Below are positions 14,352-15,189 of a stretch of 15,189 nt of DNA, in pieces. This stretch comes from Actinobacteria bacterium UBA7422 (lineage in GTDB: Bacteria; Actinomycetota; Actinomycetes; S36-B12): positions 350 to 15,538 of the forward strand of contig DKME01000060.1 of NCBI GenBank assembly GCA_002469525.1, read 5' to 3'. Positions within the stretch are counted from its first letter, which is position 1; each line of letters starts with the position of its first letter. The notes below the pieces were generated by a model. It made no database searches and was not told the origin of the DNA. It was given only the letters and a program-made list of their open reading frames with translations. Both the position numbers and the translations under genes were made by a program.

Positions 14352-15189
14352 ATGCACTTTAACGGCCTCAGTGACAAGGAAGTTGCTGGAATTGTGAGTG
14401 AGGCAGCGCAGATGTGGAAGAACGCATGTGCCGATTCGGGGATCGAAATTCGATCCCTTGAAGTTGCAACAGAAATTAGTGATGCCCAGGAAATATTTGA
14501 TCTGGTTTGGCCACCACTCAATGGTGGGACGCAGGTACCACCGAATCTTCTGCGCGCGATCACACATTCTGGTGGGTATTGCTCAGCCGCTTATATCAAG
14601 GGTGAACCGGTCGCCGCCGCACTGGCAGTTGTCGGCGTGCATGAAAGCTTGGTAGGAGTTCCAGATCATTTGCATTTGCATTCGCATATGGCCGGCGTGT
14701 TGGAGCCGTATCGAAATAAGCGGATAGGTACCTTGATAAAGGCGCACCAACGTTGGTGGGCGTTGAGCCGCGGGATCGACACGATTGTGTGGACGTTTGA
14801 CCCGCTCGTTGCGCGAAATGCACGCTTGAACTTGGTGAACCTTGGTGTGAGTGTTCGTGACTACGAAGTGAATTTTTATGGCTCAATGACAGATGCCATA
14901 AATGCAGGGGAAGAGTCTGATCGAGTTTTTGCATGGTGGGATTTAACAGGAGATCGAGCGCGTGCGGCAGCTCGCGGCGAGTTGGGCCCAGTCACTGAGC
15001 TGACCGACACGCAGATCGTGGTGGAAGCACCAGAAGACATTGTGTCCTTGCGAGCAAGTGATCCGGATGCTGCACGCGAATGGCGCTTTGTCATGCGAGA
15101 AAACCTGCTGCGAGAGTTTGCGGCAGGGCGGGAAATTATCGGAGTCACGCCACATGGTGACTATGTGCTCGACATAACTGAAAACGAAT
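14352..15189 (+). CDS. COG3375-type GNAT acyltransferase (3' partial)
   Basis: Open from ATG 14352 to the window edge (279 codons), so the C-terminus is missing. It resembles the GNAT-superfamily group COG3375, which includes N-acyltransferases acting on amino acids. Seen: 'EIFDLVWPP' near the N-terminus, 'LHLHSHMAGVLEPYRNKRIGTLIKAHQRWWALSRGIDTIVWTFDPL' split here into the 'LHSHMAGV' strand, the CoA-binding turn and the 'WTFDPL' strand, then 'RNARLNLVNLG' and 'NFYGSM'. The CoA turn reads Arg-Asn-Lys-Arg-Ile-Gly where the family normally has Gly in place of Arg124. An internal GTG (14394) or ATG (14412) could start the protein. The divergent M20 gene suggests an acylation/deacylation pair. Confidence 0.8.
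   Translation, partial: MHFNGLSDKEVAGIVSEAAQMWKNACADSGIEIRSLEVATEISDAQEIFDLVWPPLNGGTQVPPNLLRAITHSGGYCSAAYIKGEPVAAALAVVGVHESLVGVPDHLHLHSHMAGVLEPYRNKRIGTLIKAHQRWWALSRGIDTIVWTFDPLVARNARLNLVNLGVSVRDYEVNFYGSMTDAINAGEESDRVFAWWDLTGDRARAAARGELGPVTELTDTQIVVEAPEDIVSLRASDPDAAREWRFVMRENLLREFAAGREIIGVTPHGDYVLDITENE

Noticed and set aside
14334..14567. N-terminal extension of the M20 protein up to 14567
   Set aside because: It would cover the start of the GNAT gene, reads as Trp/Cys-rich non-family sequence, and a well-placed -10 element precedes the ATG at 14333.

Overview
The window comes from a moderate-GC actinobacterium (Actinomycetota). The strongest evidence is an XPB-type helicase whose N-terminus and motifs closely follow the actinobacterial form. 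A DUF222/HNH endonuclease of the actinobacterial '13E12' type and leaderless-type gene starts agree with this. I cannot place it below phylum from sequence alone. No CRISPR array, rRNA, tRNA or insertion sequence was seen.

Layout. (1) 1-6242, plus strand: a branched-chain (or related) amino-acid ABC importer. The order is a 5'-truncated substrate-binding lipoprotein, an intercistronic hairpin, livH, livM, livG, livF, then a class-V PLP enzyme read from a TTG start inside the livF end. A 17-bp perfect hairpin at 6217-6261 closes this unit and the opposing osmC gene. (2) 6270-8063: osmC (minus), diverging from a bicupin gene, followed by a small YceI-like protein. (3) 8064-8489: a gene-free stretch with possible decayed minus-strand coding sequence, then a DUF222/HNH protein with an N-terminal Ala-Ser-Gly-Asn repeat. 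(4) 10150-14333, minus strand: M20 peptidase, XPB helicase and a YfeO-like ClC transporter, the last two probably co-transcribed. (5) From 14352: a COG3375-type GNAT acyltransferase running off the right edge, divergent from the M20 gene with only 18 bp between start codons.

Two signals stand out. First, six genes that begin transcription units (osmC, bicupin, YceI-like, DUF222/HNH, M20, GNAT) each have a TANNNT hexamer exactly 6-7 nt before the start codon and no Shine-Dalgarno. Most genes inside the liv operon instead have good Shine-Dalgarno sequences. At the two divergent gene pairs the opposing -10 hexamers overlap, which gives very compact bidirectional, apparently leaderless promoters. 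Second, the M20/GNAT pair resembles two parts of the N-succinylamino-acid racemase route that converts D- to L-amino acids. The racemase is not in the window and would be expected just to the right.

The rest is ordinary actinobacterial housekeeping and transport. No clearly new defence or mobile system was found.
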